Source of the DNA: Pseudomaricurvus hydrocarbonicus
Lineage (GTDB): Bacteria; Pseudomonadota; Gammaproteobacteria; Pseudomonadales; Cellvibrionaceae
Reading direction: 5' to 3'
Assembly (NCBI RefSeq): GCF_011602365.1
Contig: NZ_JAAONZ010000023.1
Location: 18,331 to 82,330 of the forward strand
DNA: 64,000 bases
The notes under the pieces are model-generated. The model did no database searches. It was not told the origin of the DNA and saw nothing but the letters and a program-made list of their open reading frames with translations. Made by a program: the position numbers and the translations under genes. Every line of letters starts with the position of its first letter. The stretch's first letter is position 1. Of this stretch, positions 48,649 to 57,752 are shown piece by piece.

Positions 48649-50100
48649 TTAAACTTTCGGGTAGATGTCGTAATGAACACCACACATGTCTTCCAGACAA
48701 CGAACCACCTGGCAGCTGTAGCCAAATTCGTTGTCATACCAGCAGTACAGAACGGCACTGTTGCCTTCAACGATGGTGGCTCGGCTATCGAAAACACAGG
48801 CGTGACGTGAGCCGACAAAATCACTGGATACCACTTCCGGCGAATTGGTGAAGTCAATCTGCTGCTGGAGAGGAGAATACAATGCGGTTTCACGCATGTA
48901 ATCGTTCAGCTCTTCCGCCGTTGTTTCCTGACCCAACTGCAAGTTCAGAATGGCCATAGAGACATTCGGTGTGGGTACACGAATGGCGTTGCCCGTCAGC
49001 TTGCCTTTCAACTCAGGCAGAGCTTTGGCCACAGCTTTTGCAGCGCCTGTCTCGGTGATCACCATGTTCAGAGGAGCACTGCGACCACGACGCTCTCCCT
49101 TGTGGTAGTTATCGATCAGGTTTTGGTCATTGGTGTAAGCGTGTACGGTCTCAACGTGACCGTGGTTCACGCCATACTTATCCATCATGGCCTTCAGGAC
49201 GGGTGTGATGGCGTTAGTCGTACAGGAAGCGGCCGATAAAATGGTATCGTCCGGCGTGATCTCGCCATTGTTGATGCCATAGACGATATTTTTAATGTCG
49301 CCCTTACCCGGAGCCGTCAGAATCACTTTAGAGGCGCCATTACACGCCAGGTGCTGCCCCAGGCCGTCCTCATCACGCCACACGCCGGTATTGTCGACAA
49401 TGATCGCGTTATTGATGCCGTAATCGGTGTAATCGATTTCTGCCGGAGAATTGGCGTAGATCACTTTCACTTCATTGCCGTTCAGCACCAGGGTACTGTT
49501 CTCTTCGTCAACACGAATGGTGCCTTTGAAAGACCCGTGAACAGAGTCCCGACGCAGCAGACTGGCGCGCTTGACCAGATCGTCCTCAGCGCTGCCCTTG
49601 CGGACCACGATGGCTTTAAGGCGCAGAACATCACCGCTGCCCGCCTTTTCAACCAGCAAGCGCGCCACCAGGCGGCCAATACGACCAAAACCGTAGAGCA
49701 CAACATCCTGAGACTGGGGCAAAGGTTTGCTGGTGCTGCCAATGGCGCCAGCCACTTCTGCAGCGACAAAAGAAGACAGCTCAGAGCCATTGCCTTCTTT
49801 CATGAACTTAACAGCCATCTTGCCAATATCGATATGAGCGGGCCCCAGATTCAGACCGCTTAACTCTTCCAGAATCGGATAGGTTTCAAACTCAGACAGT
49901 TCATTCGCTTCAATTTGACGAACGCGACGGTGGGCCTTCATCAGGTCAATCACTGAACGATTCACCAATGTGCGGCCGTACATGTAGATGCCCACATTGC
50001 GCTCACGGTTGAGCTTACCAATCACTGGAATCATCGCCTCAGCGAGGGCTTCACGCTCTTTCCAATCCTTGAAAAAATCGTCTGGCTTAGGTCGGTTCAC
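48649..50100 (-). CDS. gap: Glyceraldehyde-3-phosphate dehydrogenase, long form with N-terminal extension
   Basis: Oxidises glyceraldehyde-3-P to 1,3-bisphosphoglycerate with NAD(P). The 483-residue protein has about 130 extra residues before the Rossmann motif GFGRIGR (137-143); the catalytic Cys is in SAASCTTNAITP near residue 292, with the His in ETVHAYTNDQNL. C-terminal SWYDNE-like CWYDNEFGYSCQV is intact. The extension (FKDWKEREALAEAMIPVIGKL, YMYGRTLVNRS) is seen in a subset of gammaproteobacterial Gap proteins, as in the Pseudomonas gene beside nqr, and has no known function. Start is GTG (50098-50100) with AAGGTGA six bases away. Confidence 0.95.
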   Translation of the reverse strand: MNRPKPDDFFKDWKEREALAEAMIPVIGKLNRERNVGIYMYGRTLVNRSVIDLMKAHRRVRQIEANELSEFETYPILEELSGLNLGPAHIDIGKMAVKFMKEGNGSELSSFVAAEVAGAIGSTSKPLPQSQDVVLYGFGRIGRLVARLLVEKAGSGDVLRLKAIVVRKGSAEDDLVKRASLLRRDSVHGSFKGTIRVDEENSTLVLNGNEVKVIYANSPAEIDYTDYGINNAIIVDNTGVWRDEDGLGQHLACNGASKVILTAPGKGDIKNIVYGINNGEITPDDTILSAASCTTNAITPVLKAMMDKYGVNHGHVETVHAYTNDQNLIDNYHKGERRGRSAPLNMVITETGAAKAVAKALPELKGKLTGNAIRVPTPNVSMAILNLQLGQETTAEELNDYMRETALYSPLQQQIDFTNSPEVVSSDFVGSRHACVFDSRATIVEGNSAVLYCWYDNEFGYSCQVVRCLEDMCGVHYDIYPKV

Positions 50101-50264
50101 GAGTTGTCACCTTAAAAGTCATATTGGGAGTATCCGGACAGGGCGTCAAATTTGCCACATCCAGCCTGTCAAAGGGAGCGCTATTATCGTGATTACCACA
50201 AGGCCACGCAAGCTTCCAAAGGAAATCTAAGTGAATTACAAGTGCCACCCACTGGACGGTCATA

Positions 50265-50287
50265 AAAAATTAATTAAGTTAATTTTT
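50265..50287. promoter_or_regulatory. AT-rich inverted repeat upstream of gap
   Basis: Perfect 9-bp arms AAAAATTAA (50265-50273) and TTAATTTTT (50279-50287) around a 5-nt centre, 165 bp upstream of the gap start. It could be an operator or the terminator of the lipoprotein gene downstream in the other direction; a terminator is less likely as it lacks GC pairs. Confidence 0.4.
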
Positions 50288-50364
50288 GGCGCTGCGTGCG
50301 ACTTTATTCCTCCCCAAATTACTGCACAAAATACCATCTGATAAGGCTGAGTCACTGGCGATGC

Positions 50365-51042
50365 TCACAGCGGTTTAAAGGTCATGCTGACCAGGCCGTG
50401 GGCCACGGTGTTAACCGCCCGCTGAGTCTTGCCGGCCATCACATGAGACAAGGCATCCTGGTGGGCAATTAATTTGCCAAAAAGGCGCTCAAAGCTCAGG
50501 TTCACAAGCTCTCCGGCCAGGGTGTCCGTGAGAATCAAAGGCTCACCACTGGCGTCGCGCCTGGACCGCAACAGCCAAACCATGACCTCGATATTACGAG
50601 CACTGTTATAGAGAGACTGCTGATCCAGGCTGTCCAGCCAGTAAAACTCCTGCTTATAGCCATAAGCTTCCGCCAACATGCCCGTCAAACCAACCATAAG
50701 CGCAAAAACACGATCTCCGGTATAACCGGTTTCAAACGCCAGGCGCATCGCCTCAACCCCACGGCGCCCGCCCAACTCTCTGGTACTACGCCGCTCAATA
50801 GCCAGCGCCTGGATTTGCTGCCAGCGGCTGTCGATGGTCGCATTGGTTTTCTTCAGCTGGTCAGGATTGCGCCGATACATTTTGGTGGTCAGCTCATACA
50901 GGATCTCCTTGGTGGCACGGCGATGGATGTCCGCCACCAAATCGATATCGGTTTTGGCCATCCCCTTCACACTGAACCCGGCAGGGTCAGCTGCACACCC
51001 CCACAACGAGAACACCACAACCAGCCAAAGCCACCGCTGCAT
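50365..51042 (-). CDS. Lipoprotein of unknown function
   Basis: A 225-residue predicted lipoprotein: MQRWLWLVVVFSLWGC gives a lipobox with Cys16. The mature protein is alpha-helical and Arg-rich and has no motif I know; GRRGVEAMRLAFETGYTGDRVFALMVGLTGMLAEAYG is its most conserved-looking part. It lies divergent from mfd and downstream of no obvious partner. The outer-membrane sorting residues after Cys (Ala-Ala) do not show an inner-membrane Asp signal. Confidence 0.82.
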   Translation of the reverse strand: MQRWLWLVVVFSLWGCAADPAGFSVKGMAKTDIDLVADIHRRATKEILYELTTKMYRRNPDQLKKTNATIDSRWQQIQALAIERRSTRELGGRRGVEAMRLAFETGYTGDRVFALMVGLTGMLAEAYGYKQEFYWLDSLDQQSLYNSARNIEVMVWLLRSRRDASGEPLILTDTLAGELVNLSFERLFGKLIAHQDALSHVMAGKTQRAVNTVAHGLVSMTFKPL

Positions 51043-51420
51043 GTTTCCTCCCCAAACCTTTACAGCAGCCTGTAACCACTGCCGGTTAGCGCTTTTTCCC
51101 TCAATTCTGTCAGTCTAGACGATTCATCGGATAAAGGAGGCTCTCGCTGGCGGTTTGCGCCTTCCGGCATTCATACGTCAAGTGAGCACGCAAGCCCGGA
51201 ACACCGCTGGCAAACCTCTGCAACGCCCTGCCGTGCACTCATAAGCACTGCAAAGGCGGATAAACACCGCTACAATAGCGCCGCCGACCCACTTTGGGCT
51301 GCTCATAAACTCGCCCGGCAGCACCAGCGCGCGCAGTTAAAACCCAGTAAACAGGTTGAACCCAGTAAAAAGCTGTAAAAGCAGATCCACACGACACAGC
51401 CCGATCAAGAGCCTTTTAAT
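51043..51420. promoter_or_regulatory. Divergent region between the lipoprotein gene and mfd
   Basis: 378 bp. A TACAAT at 51271-51276 could be the mfd -10, with no good -35. A loose 18-bp duplication (AACCCAGTAAA twice, 51341-51376) precedes mfd. Nothing else was recognised. Confidence 0.3.
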
Positions 51421-54400
51421 ATGAACCAGCAAACCCCCATGTCGCCACCTCAGAACACCAAACCGGGCAACAAACAACACTGGGGCAACCTGATGGGCAG
51501 CGCGCGGTCACTGGCACTTTTTTCCGCCGCACAACAACATGGCAGCCTCAGTCTGGTTATCACCCCCAACACTGAAACCGCCCGTCAACTCGAGCGCGAA
51601 CTGCGGTTTTTTCGGGGGCCTGAAGGCACCCTGCCCATTTTGCACCTGCCGGACTGGGAGACGCTGCCCTACGACAACTTCTCGCCCCATCAGGACATTA
51701 TTTCCGAAAGGCTGCAAACCCTTTACCAGCTGCCCAAGACCCAGCAGGGAATTTTGGTGGTTCCTGTCAGCACCTTGATGCACCGACTTCCCCCCGCCTC
51801 CTTCTTGCACGCCAACAGCCTGGTGGTTAAAACCGGTCAGACCTTCATCATTGAGCAAATGCGGTTGCAGCTTGAAAACGCCGGCTACCATTGTGTCGAT
51901 ACCGTCTATGAGCATGGCGAGTTTGCCGTTCGCGGGGCCCTCATGGATATATTCCCCATGGGCTGCAAAACACCTTATCGCATCGACCTGTTTGATGATG
52001 AAGTGGAAACCCTAAGAACCTTCGACCCCGAAACCCAGCGCTCCATTGATCAGGTAGAGGGCATCGAGCTGCTTCCGGCAAAAGAATACCCGCTGGACAA
52101 GTCTGGCATTTCCCACTTCAGAGACAGCTGGCATCAGCGTTTTGATGTGGACCACAAAGCCTGTACGGTCTATCAGGACATCAGTGCGGGTATCAGTCCC
52201 GCGGGCATTGAATATTACCTCCCCCTGTTCTTTGATGTCTGCAGCACCCTGTTTGACTACCTGCCCGGCAACAGCCAGGTGTTAGTCTATGAAAACATTA
52301 ACGACGCCACCGAGCAGTTCTGGAGAGAACTGAACAACCGTTACGACAGCCGTTGCGGTGACCTGGAACGTCCGATTCTGAAGCCCACAGAAATGTTTTT
52401 GTCGGCCAGCGAAGTGTTTGGCTATCTCAATACCTACCCGCGTGCCACCTTGTCACAGAAAAGCCTGGAGGCCGGCGCCGGACACCATAACTTTGGCTGC
52501 TCGCCGCAACCGGAAATCACCGTTAATTCCAAAGCCGAAAACCCCTTGGCCCGGGTGGAAAACTTTTTACTGGCAACGCACAAACGGGTGCTCTTTTGCG
52601 TGGAATCCGCCGGCCGCCGCGAGAGTCTCACAGAGCTCTTTGAGCGTATCGGCGTTGTGCCCGTACCCGTATCAGGCTGGAATGACTTTGTTCAGGGCAA
52701 GGAAACCATCGCAGTCACCACCGCTCCACTGGATCACGGTCTGAACCTGCTGGACCCGGACATCCTGTTGATCACCGAATCAGAACTGTTGGGCGAACGG
52801 GTACAGCAGCGTCGCCGACGCAAACAGCAGCAGGATCAGGGCGAGCTGGCCATTCGCAATCTCACCGAGTTGCGCATGGGTGCCCCGGTTGTCCACATTG
52901 ATCACGGTGTGGGTCGCTATTTGGGCATGGAAACCATTGCTATTGACGGACAGACCAATGAGTTTCTCACGCTCAAGTACGCCAATGACGCCAAGCTGTA
53001 TGTGCCCGTTGCCAATCTAAACCTCATCAGTCGCTATTCCGGCGCCGATGACGAGCTTGCTCCGCTGCACAGACTCGGCAGTGATCAGTGGCAAAAAGCC
53101 AGAAAGAAGGCCGCCGAACAAGTCCGTGACGCGGCTGCAGAGCTGCTCGACATTTATGCCCGACGCGCCGCCCGTCAAGGCTTTGCCTTTGAAGACCCCA
53201 AAGATGCGTACCAGCGGTTTTCCAGTGGCTTTCCGTTTGAAGAAACACCCGATCAGCAAGCCACGATTGAAGCCGTCTACAAGGACATGATCAGCAAGCA
53301 GCCGATGGATCGCCTGGTGTGTGGTGACGTCGGCTTCGGTAAGACCGAGGTTGCTATGCGGGCAGCCTTTATTGCGGCCCACAGCGGCAAGCAGGTGGCG
53401 ATGCTGGTGCCCACCACCCTGCTGGCGCAACAGCACTTTGAAAACTTCCGTGACCGCTTTGCTGACTGGCCCATACACATTGACCTGATATCACGCTTCC
53501 GCAGCGGCAAAGACATTGAGAGCGTTCAGCAAAAACTGGCTGACGGCAAAATTGATATTGTCATTGGCACACACAAACTCCTGCAATCGGACCTGAATTA
53601 CAAAAATCTGGGGCTGCTGATCATTGATGAAGAGCACCGTTTCGGTGTTCGCCAGAAAGAAAAGCTGAAGTCTCTGCGCTCGGAAGTGGATATCCTCACC
53701 CTTACCGCCACGCCGATCCCCAGAACCCTGAACATGGCCATGTCGGGTATTCGCGACCTCTCCATCATTGCCACACCTCCCGCCAAGCGCCTGTCGGTGA
53801 AAACCTTCGTGCGGCAACACGACAGCAATATGGTCAAAGAAGCCGTGCTGCGGGAAATCCTCCGCGGCGGCCAGGTGTATTATCTGCACAATGAAGTCAA
53901 AACCATCGACAAAGCCGCTCGAGAACTGGAAGAACTGATTCCGGAAGCCCGGGTTATCGTCGGCCACGGTCAGATGCGCGAACGCCAGCTGGAACAGGTC
54001 ATGTCCGATTTTTACCACAAGCGTTTTAACGTTTTGGTCTGTACCACCATTATTGAGACCGGTATTGATGTCCCCAACGCCAATACCATCATCATTGATC
54101 GCGCCGATAAATTTGGGCTGGCGCAGCTGCACCAACTGCGAGGCCGTGTCGGACGCTCGCACCACCAGGCTTACGCCTACTTGCTGACACCGCACCCCAA
54201 AAGCATGACCGGGGACGCTCAAAAACGTCTGGATGCCATCGCCCAAACCACTGACCTCGGCGCAGGTTTCACCCTCGCAACTCACGACATGGAAATACGC
54301 GGTGCCGGAGAATTGCTGGGGGATGAACAAAGCGGGCAAATGCAGGCGGTTGGCTTCACCCTGTACATGGAAATGCTGGACCGCGCCGTGAAAGCCATCA

Positions 54401-54879
54401 AAGAAGGCAGAACGCCGAATATTGAGGACGCGCTGGATACCGGCATTGATATTAATTTGCGGATACCGGCGTTAATACCCAACGATTACCTGCCTGATGT
54501 GCATACCCGCCTGATGATGTATAAACGCATCGCCAATGCCGAAACCGATGATCAGCTGCGCGAGTTACAAGTTGAGATGATCGATCGGTTTGGTCTTCTG
54601 CCCGAGGCCACCAAGAGTCTTTTCCGCATCAGCAGCCTGAAACTGAAGGCCGAAACGCTGGGCATTAAGAAATTGGAGGCCGGAGCACAGGGCGGGCGTG
54701 TCGAATTTGGCTCCGTAACTCAGGTTGATCCTCTAACGATCGTCAAAATGGTGCAAACTCAACCACAAAAATACCGTTTGGAAGGAGCCAGTCATTTAAA
54801 GTTCAGTCTTGATATGGATAATAATGACACCCGGATTCAAAGAGTCACCGAATTACTGCAGCAGTTAAGTGCCGCATAA
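51421..54879 (+). CDS. mfd: Transcription-repair coupling factor Mfd
   Basis: A 1152-residue translocase that removes RNA polymerase stalled at lesions and recruits UvrA. Order of parts: UvrB-like domains (about 15-350), RNA polymerase interaction domain (483-545, VVHIDHGVGRYLGME), helicase domains with Walker A GDVGFGKTEVAMRAAF (near 634) and DEEH in IIDEEHRFGVRQKEKLK (near 736), TRG motif region GQVYYLHNEVKTI, and the C-terminal TRCF/D7 domain. The start lacks a strong ribosome binding site. csiV follows after 39 bp. Confidence 0.98.
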   Translation: MNQQTPMSPPQNTKPGNKQHWGNLMGSARSLALFSAAQQHGSLSLVITPNTETARQLERELRFFRGPEGTLPILHLPDWETLPYDNFSPHQDIISERLQTLYQLPKTQQGILVVPVSTLMHRLPPASFLHANSLVVKTGQTFIIEQMRLQLENAGYHCVDTVYEHGEFAVRGALMDIFPMGCKTPYRIDLFDDEVETLRTFDPETQRSIDQVEGIELLPAKEYPLDKSGISHFRDSWHQRFDVDHKACTVYQDISAGISPAGIEYYLPLFFDVCSTLFDYLPGNSQVLVYENINDATEQFWRELNNRYDSRCGDLERPILKPTEMFLSASEVFGYLNTYPRATLSQKSLEAGAGHHNFGCSPQPEITVNSKAENPLARVENFLLATHKRVLFCVESAGRRESLTELFERIGVVPVPVSGWNDFVQGKETIAVTTAPLDHGLNLLDPDILLITESELLGERVQQRRRRKQQQDQGELAIRNLTELRMGAPVVHIDHGVGRYLGMETIAIDGQTNEFLTLKYANDAKLYVPVANLNLISRYSGADDELAPLHRLGSDQWQKARKKAAEQVRDAAAELLDIYARRAARQGFAFEDPKDAYQRFSSGFPFEETPDQQATIEAVYKDMISKQPMDRLVCGDVGFGKTEVAMRAAFIAAHSGKQVAMLVPTTLLAQQHFENFRDRFADWPIHIDLISRFRSGKDIESVQQKLADGKIDIVIGTHKLLQSDLNYKNLGLLIIDEEHRFGVRQKEKLKSLRSEVDILTLTATPIPRTLNMAMSGIRDLSIIATPPAKRLSVKTFVRQHDSNMVKEAVLREILRGGQVYYLHNEVKTIDKAARELEELIPEARVIVGHGQMRERQLEQVMSDFYHKRFNVLVCTTIIETGIDVPNANTIIIDRADKFGLAQLHQLRGRVGRSHHQAYAYLLTPHPKSMTGDAQKRLDAIAQTTDLGAGFTLATHDMEIRGAGELLGDEQSGQMQAVGFTLYMEMLDRAVKAIKEGRTPNIEDALDTGIDINLRIPALIPNDYLPDVHTRLMMYKRIANAETDDQLRELQVEMIDRFGLLPEATKSLFRISSLKLKAETLGIKKLEAGAQGGRVEFGSVTQVDPLTIVKMVQTQPQKYRLEGASHLKFSLDMDNNDTRIQRVTELLQQLSAA

Positions 54880-54918
54880 TCACTTTCATGACAGCCATCT
54901 GTGCATCACAGGACCCTT

Positions 54919-55974
54919 ATGCTGACACTTCGCCGTACACGCAAACGATACAACTCATTACTGGGCTCCCGGCCTTTCTTCAACACGTCATGTGCAACAT
55001 GGTCATTTGCAGCCATTCTGTCACTGTTCAGTGTTTCCGCCGCGGCCCAGCAAATGCCCTCTGACCTACCAGAGGACAGCGAGGCGCCATCCAGCCGATG
55101 GTTTCAGATAGAGGTCATTTTGTTTGCCAACCGCAACCTGCAAACCGAAGAAATATGGCGCGACGATCTGATCCTCTCCTACCCGGACAACTGGGTAATC
55201 CTTAAAGACCCGAACAACCCTGAGGCAGCCATCCCTGCTGCCGAACAGGGGCCCGCGTTGGCACAGGGCAATCCTCCCGCAAGCGTCGAGTCAGACCATT
55301 CCACGCTGGCAGCCACAGCCCCGAAACCGGTTAACCTGACAACCGATGCCTTCTATATGCTTCCCAAAGAAGAACGCTTGCTCAGCAAACAAGCTCAGGA
55401 ACTGGCCTGGTCCAAATCGTACAATCTGCTCTACCATGAAGCCTGGCGCCAACCTGTCGAATCTCAGGACCTGGCACCTTCCGTGCTCATAGCTGCGGGA
55501 GAAGCGTATGGAGATCACCACCAGATAGAAGGCAGCCTTTCCGTCAGCGTTTCTCGCTACCTGCACGTTAGGAGCAACCTCTGGATTGCCGACTTTGTCC
55601 CGAATGACAATCAGCAACTGGAGTTTTCACCCCTGCCTGCACGCCCCAAACCACCAGCCCTACCCCCCCAGAGCCCCAACTCAGTGGCGTCGACTGAAGA
55701 GCCAGAAGTTACAGTCATCAATGCCACCGAGAGACTGAACCCCAGTGCGTCACCTGACACGGATGAAGTGGCGGAGACATTTCACACGGACAGCATCGCC
55801 ACAATTGAGACCCCGCCAGCCTATCTCCCTCAGAACATCGCCGTATTGAAACAAAAGCGACGGATGCGCAGCGGTGAAATCCATTACATTGATCACCCCA
55901 GGCTTGGCATGCTGATTCTGGTTACGCCTTACGACCCTTCTGCTGGCGCGGGCACAAACGAGCCAGTCCAATAG
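54919..55974 (+). CDS. csiV: CsiV family periplasmic peptidoglycan-associated protein
   Basis: A 351-residue exported protein; ATG 54919 has AGGA five bases upstream. After a basic n-region the signal core is FAAILSLFSVSAAA, cleaved near residue 43. WFQIEVILFANRNLQTEEIW at the mature N-terminus and KRRMRSGEIHYIDHPRLGMLILVTPY at the C-terminus match CsiV, which in Vibrio cholerae protects cell shape and works with LpoA/PBP1A. A Pro/Ser-rich linker (about 230-300) joins the parts. Gene order mfd-csiV recurs in related bacteria, as I recall. Confidence 0.85.
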   Translation: MLTLRRTRKRYNSLLGSRPFFNTSCATWSFAAILSLFSVSAAAQQMPSDLPEDSEAPSSRWFQIEVILFANRNLQTEEIWRDDLILSYPDNWVILKDPNNPEAAIPAAEQGPALAQGNPPASVESDHSTLAATAPKPVNLTTDAFYMLPKEERLLSKQAQELAWSKSYNLLYHEAWRQPVESQDLAPSVLIAAGEAYGDHHQIEGSLSVSVSRYLHVRSNLWIADFVPNDNQQLEFSPLPARPKPPALPPQSPNSVASTEEPEVTVINATERLNPSASPDTDEVAETFHTDSIATIETPPAYLPQNIAVLKQKRRMRSGEIHYIDHPRLGMLILVTPYDPSAGAGTNEPVQ

Positions 55975-56354
55975 AGCCGCCCCAAAAACCATAACCGAAC
56001 GAAAGCGATAACAGCCAGCCAAGCCTTGCGTGTCAGACATGCACTGCCTGGCCACTGTTGCGGTTTGGTTTGGCAGTGCCATCATTGCAGAGGTGTAAAG
56101 AAGAGCACCGTGGCATTCAGAATGCCTAAAAGCGAGGCAGACGATGAAGCGCGAAAGAGCACCTGAGCGGAAAAGATAAGAGAGAGATGGTGGCGGGATT
56201 TATCGACGTTTTAACACGCAGCAGTTTAACAAGGGAGCAGCATTACTGCTCATGCTGAGGCAACCAAGCGGCTACTGAAAACCCAAATAGTCCGCCCAAT
56301 CCTGCCAAGTGGTGAAACCACCTGGCAAATGACACATTCTCTTTCGTGCGGGTG
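55975..56354. other. Convergent gap csiV/csp with several hairpins
   Basis: 380 bp with no gene. Three inverted repeats: GCACTGCC/GGCAGTGC (56041-56048 and 56072-56079), GGCATT/AATGCC (56112-56126) and an 11-bp stem with a 3-nt loop, TGCCAAGTGGT/ACCACCTGGCA (56303-56327). The last lies 28 nt past the csp stop and is its likely 3' hairpin, although no T run follows. Confidence 0.5.
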
Positions 56355-56567
56355 CTAGATACAGCTGACATTTTCTGCCTGAAGGCCTTTATCGCCTTGC
56401 AGGATATCAAACTCTACAGGTTGCCCCTCGGCTAAAGAGCGATAGCCCTCACCTTGAATATTGCGGTAATGGACAAAAACATCATCGCTGTTTTCGCCAC
56501 GGGTAATAAAGCCGTAACCACGTGCATTATTAAACCACTTGACGGTGCCAACTTCACGAGCAGCCAT
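56355..56567 (-). CDS. CspA-family cold-shock protein
   Basis: A 70-residue single cold-shock domain that binds single-stranded nucleic acids and acts as an RNA chaperone. RNP1 is ARGYGFI (15-21, with Arg in place of the usual Lys) and RNP2 is VFVHY (30-34); [12 protein letters not shown] is characteristic. ATG 56567 follows AGAGGTGG. Unlike most CSPs it has a Cys (VSCI) at the C-terminus. The upstream region is unusual: a five-copy tandem array just behind the promoter. Confidence 0.96.
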   Translation of the reverse strand: MAAREVGTVKWFNNARGYGFITRGENSDDVFVHYRNIQGEGYRSLAEGQPVEFDILQGDKGLQAENVSCI

Positions 56568-56591
56568 ATTTTCCACCTCTATTTATTTTTA

Positions 56592-56620
56592 TATGAAATA
56601 TTGTTTCTGACCCTCAGCAA
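56592..56620 (-). promoter_or_regulatory. Candidate csp promoter
   Basis: On the minus strand TTGCTG (56620-56615), 17-bp spacer, TTCATA (56597-56592). A start near 56585 would leave a leader of only ~20 nt, much shorter than the classical CspA leader. The tandem array ends 23 bp behind the -35. Confidence 0.35.
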
Positions 56621-56642
56621 CCTATCTTTGCATACACCCTGT

Positions 56643-56722
56643 AACTACATGCATCGATAATTACATGCATCGATAATTACATGCATCGATAACTACAAGC
56701 ATCGATAACTGCATGCATCGAT
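56643..56722. repeat. 16-bp tandem array, 5 copies, upstream of csp
   Basis: Copies at 56643, 56659, 56675, 56691 and 56707, each 16 bp, consensus AATTACATGCATCGAT. Copies 2 and 3 are identical; others differ at one or two positions. Every copy ends in the palindrome ATCGAT and four carry ATGCAT. No protein is encoded convincingly. Place and regular spacing suggest a protein-binding array or a replication-slippage product. Confidence 0.95.
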
Positions 56723-56789
56723 TGAAACTTGTGCTCAAGTTCATGACCGTTGTCAGTCACTGCCCAAGCAATAGCCGGCTGCTGGAGAG

Positions 56790-56853
56790 CTGTTTTCATG
56801 ACCGAACGGTATCCCCATACCGGGACTCAACCAATGAAAACAGACCTATTTTT
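56790..56853. other. Nested inverted repeat, possible structured RNA
   Basis: Outer perfect 10-bp arms CTGTTTTCAT (56790-56799) and ATGAAAACAG (56834-56843); inner perfect 6-bp hairpin CGGTAT-CCCC-ATACCG (56807-56822). On the plus strand the structure is followed by acctattttt. It lies between the csp array and the 3' end of the phosphorylase gene. It may be a terminator-like small RNA end or a small mobile-type inverted element. Confidence 0.55.
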
Positions 56854-56931
56854 AAGGGAATTTTCTGTATCTGTCCAGTAAAACCCGAAAAAATGTAATT
56901 ACATCCCCGAATTAACCGCAAATAAGAACAT

Positions 56932-57708
56932 TTATCCCGTAAACTTCGCCGGTGCATTTAATTGTTCAATCGACTGAAGCAGCACACGTTTTACCTGGTC
57001 CATACCGGACGCCATAACGCGGTGAATGTCGTCTAGCGTGATTTTTTCTTCGGTCAAGCCCGCCCCCCAATTCACCACGAGGCATAAGCTGGCATACTTA
57101 ATCCCCACCTCCCTGGCCAGGCAGGCTTCTGGCATACCGGTCATTCCCACAAGGTCACAGCCGTCCTGGCGGAAACGGCGGATTTCAGCGGCCGTTTCAA
57201 GGCGTGGTCCCTGTGTACAGCCATACACACCACCGTCTACACTCTCAATGCCGCACTTTTGCGCAGCCAGCAACAAGCCTTGACGCGCATCGACATCATA
57301 AGGGTCAGTGAAGTCTATATGATCCAGAGGGCCGCCTACGCCATCGAAAAAAGAATTTTCCCGGCCACTGCTGTAATCAATGATTTGGTCTGGCACCACC
57401 AAGGCGTGAGGCCCCATATCCGGAGCAAGCCCACCCACCGCATTGACGGCCAGAATGTGACTGACCCCCAACGCTTTTAAAGCAGCTATATTGGCCCGGT
57501 AATTTATTTTATGAGGCGCAATGGAGTGCTCACCACCATGCCGGGGCAAAAACAACACAGTGTTGCCACGATATTTACCTTCTGCAACGCCAGCCGACGG
57601 CGAGCCAAAGGGCGTCTCCGGGCGGTGGCTGTCACACCAGTCCAGGCCCGAAAAGCTTGAGAGCCCGGTGCCTCCAATGATGGCCACTTTAACAACACTT
57701 GAAGCCAT
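56932..57708 (-). CDS. S-methyl-5'-thioinosine/thioadenosine phosphorylase
   Basis: A 258-residue purine-nucleoside phosphorylase of the MTAP family. GGTGLSSF is the phosphate loop; RHGGEHSIAPHKINYRANI and VGMTGMPEACLAREVGIKYA are signatures. The orthologue at the same position in P. aeruginosa (PA3004) is reported to use methylthioinosine, so either substrate is possible; it functions in polyamine by-product salvage. ATG 57708 has AGGTGGG before it. The gene lies 44 bp after the MscS gene and may be co-transcribed. Confidence 0.92.
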   Translation of the reverse strand: MASSVVKVAIIGGTGLSSFSGLDWCDSHRPETPFGSPSAGVAEGKYRGNTVLFLPRHGGEHSIAPHKINYRANIAALKALGVSHILAVNAVGGLAPDMGPHALVVPDQIIDYSSGRENSFFDGVGGPLDHIDFTDPYDVDARQGLLLAAQKCGIESVDGGVYGCTQGPRLETAAEIRRFRQDGCDLVGMTGMPEACLAREVGIKYASLCLVVNWGAGLTEEKITLDDIHRVMASGMDQVKRVLLQSIEQLNAPAKFTG

Positions 57709-57752
57709 AAAGTTACCCACCTGTTCCCAGTCGTCGTGCCTGCAGTACCGAC

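Noticed and set aside
53491..54339. 282-codon open frame on the minus strand
   Set aside because: Antisense to the helicase part of mfd; no recognisable domain or ribosome binding site.
56643..56722. Plasmid-type iteron origin
   Set aside because: No replication initiator gene, DnaA-box cluster or partition genes are near; all flanking genes are chromosomal housekeeping genes.
56713..56898. 61-codon plus-strand frame beginning in the 16-bp array
   Set aside because: It crosses the nested inverted repeat and has no ribosome binding site or protein-like composition.
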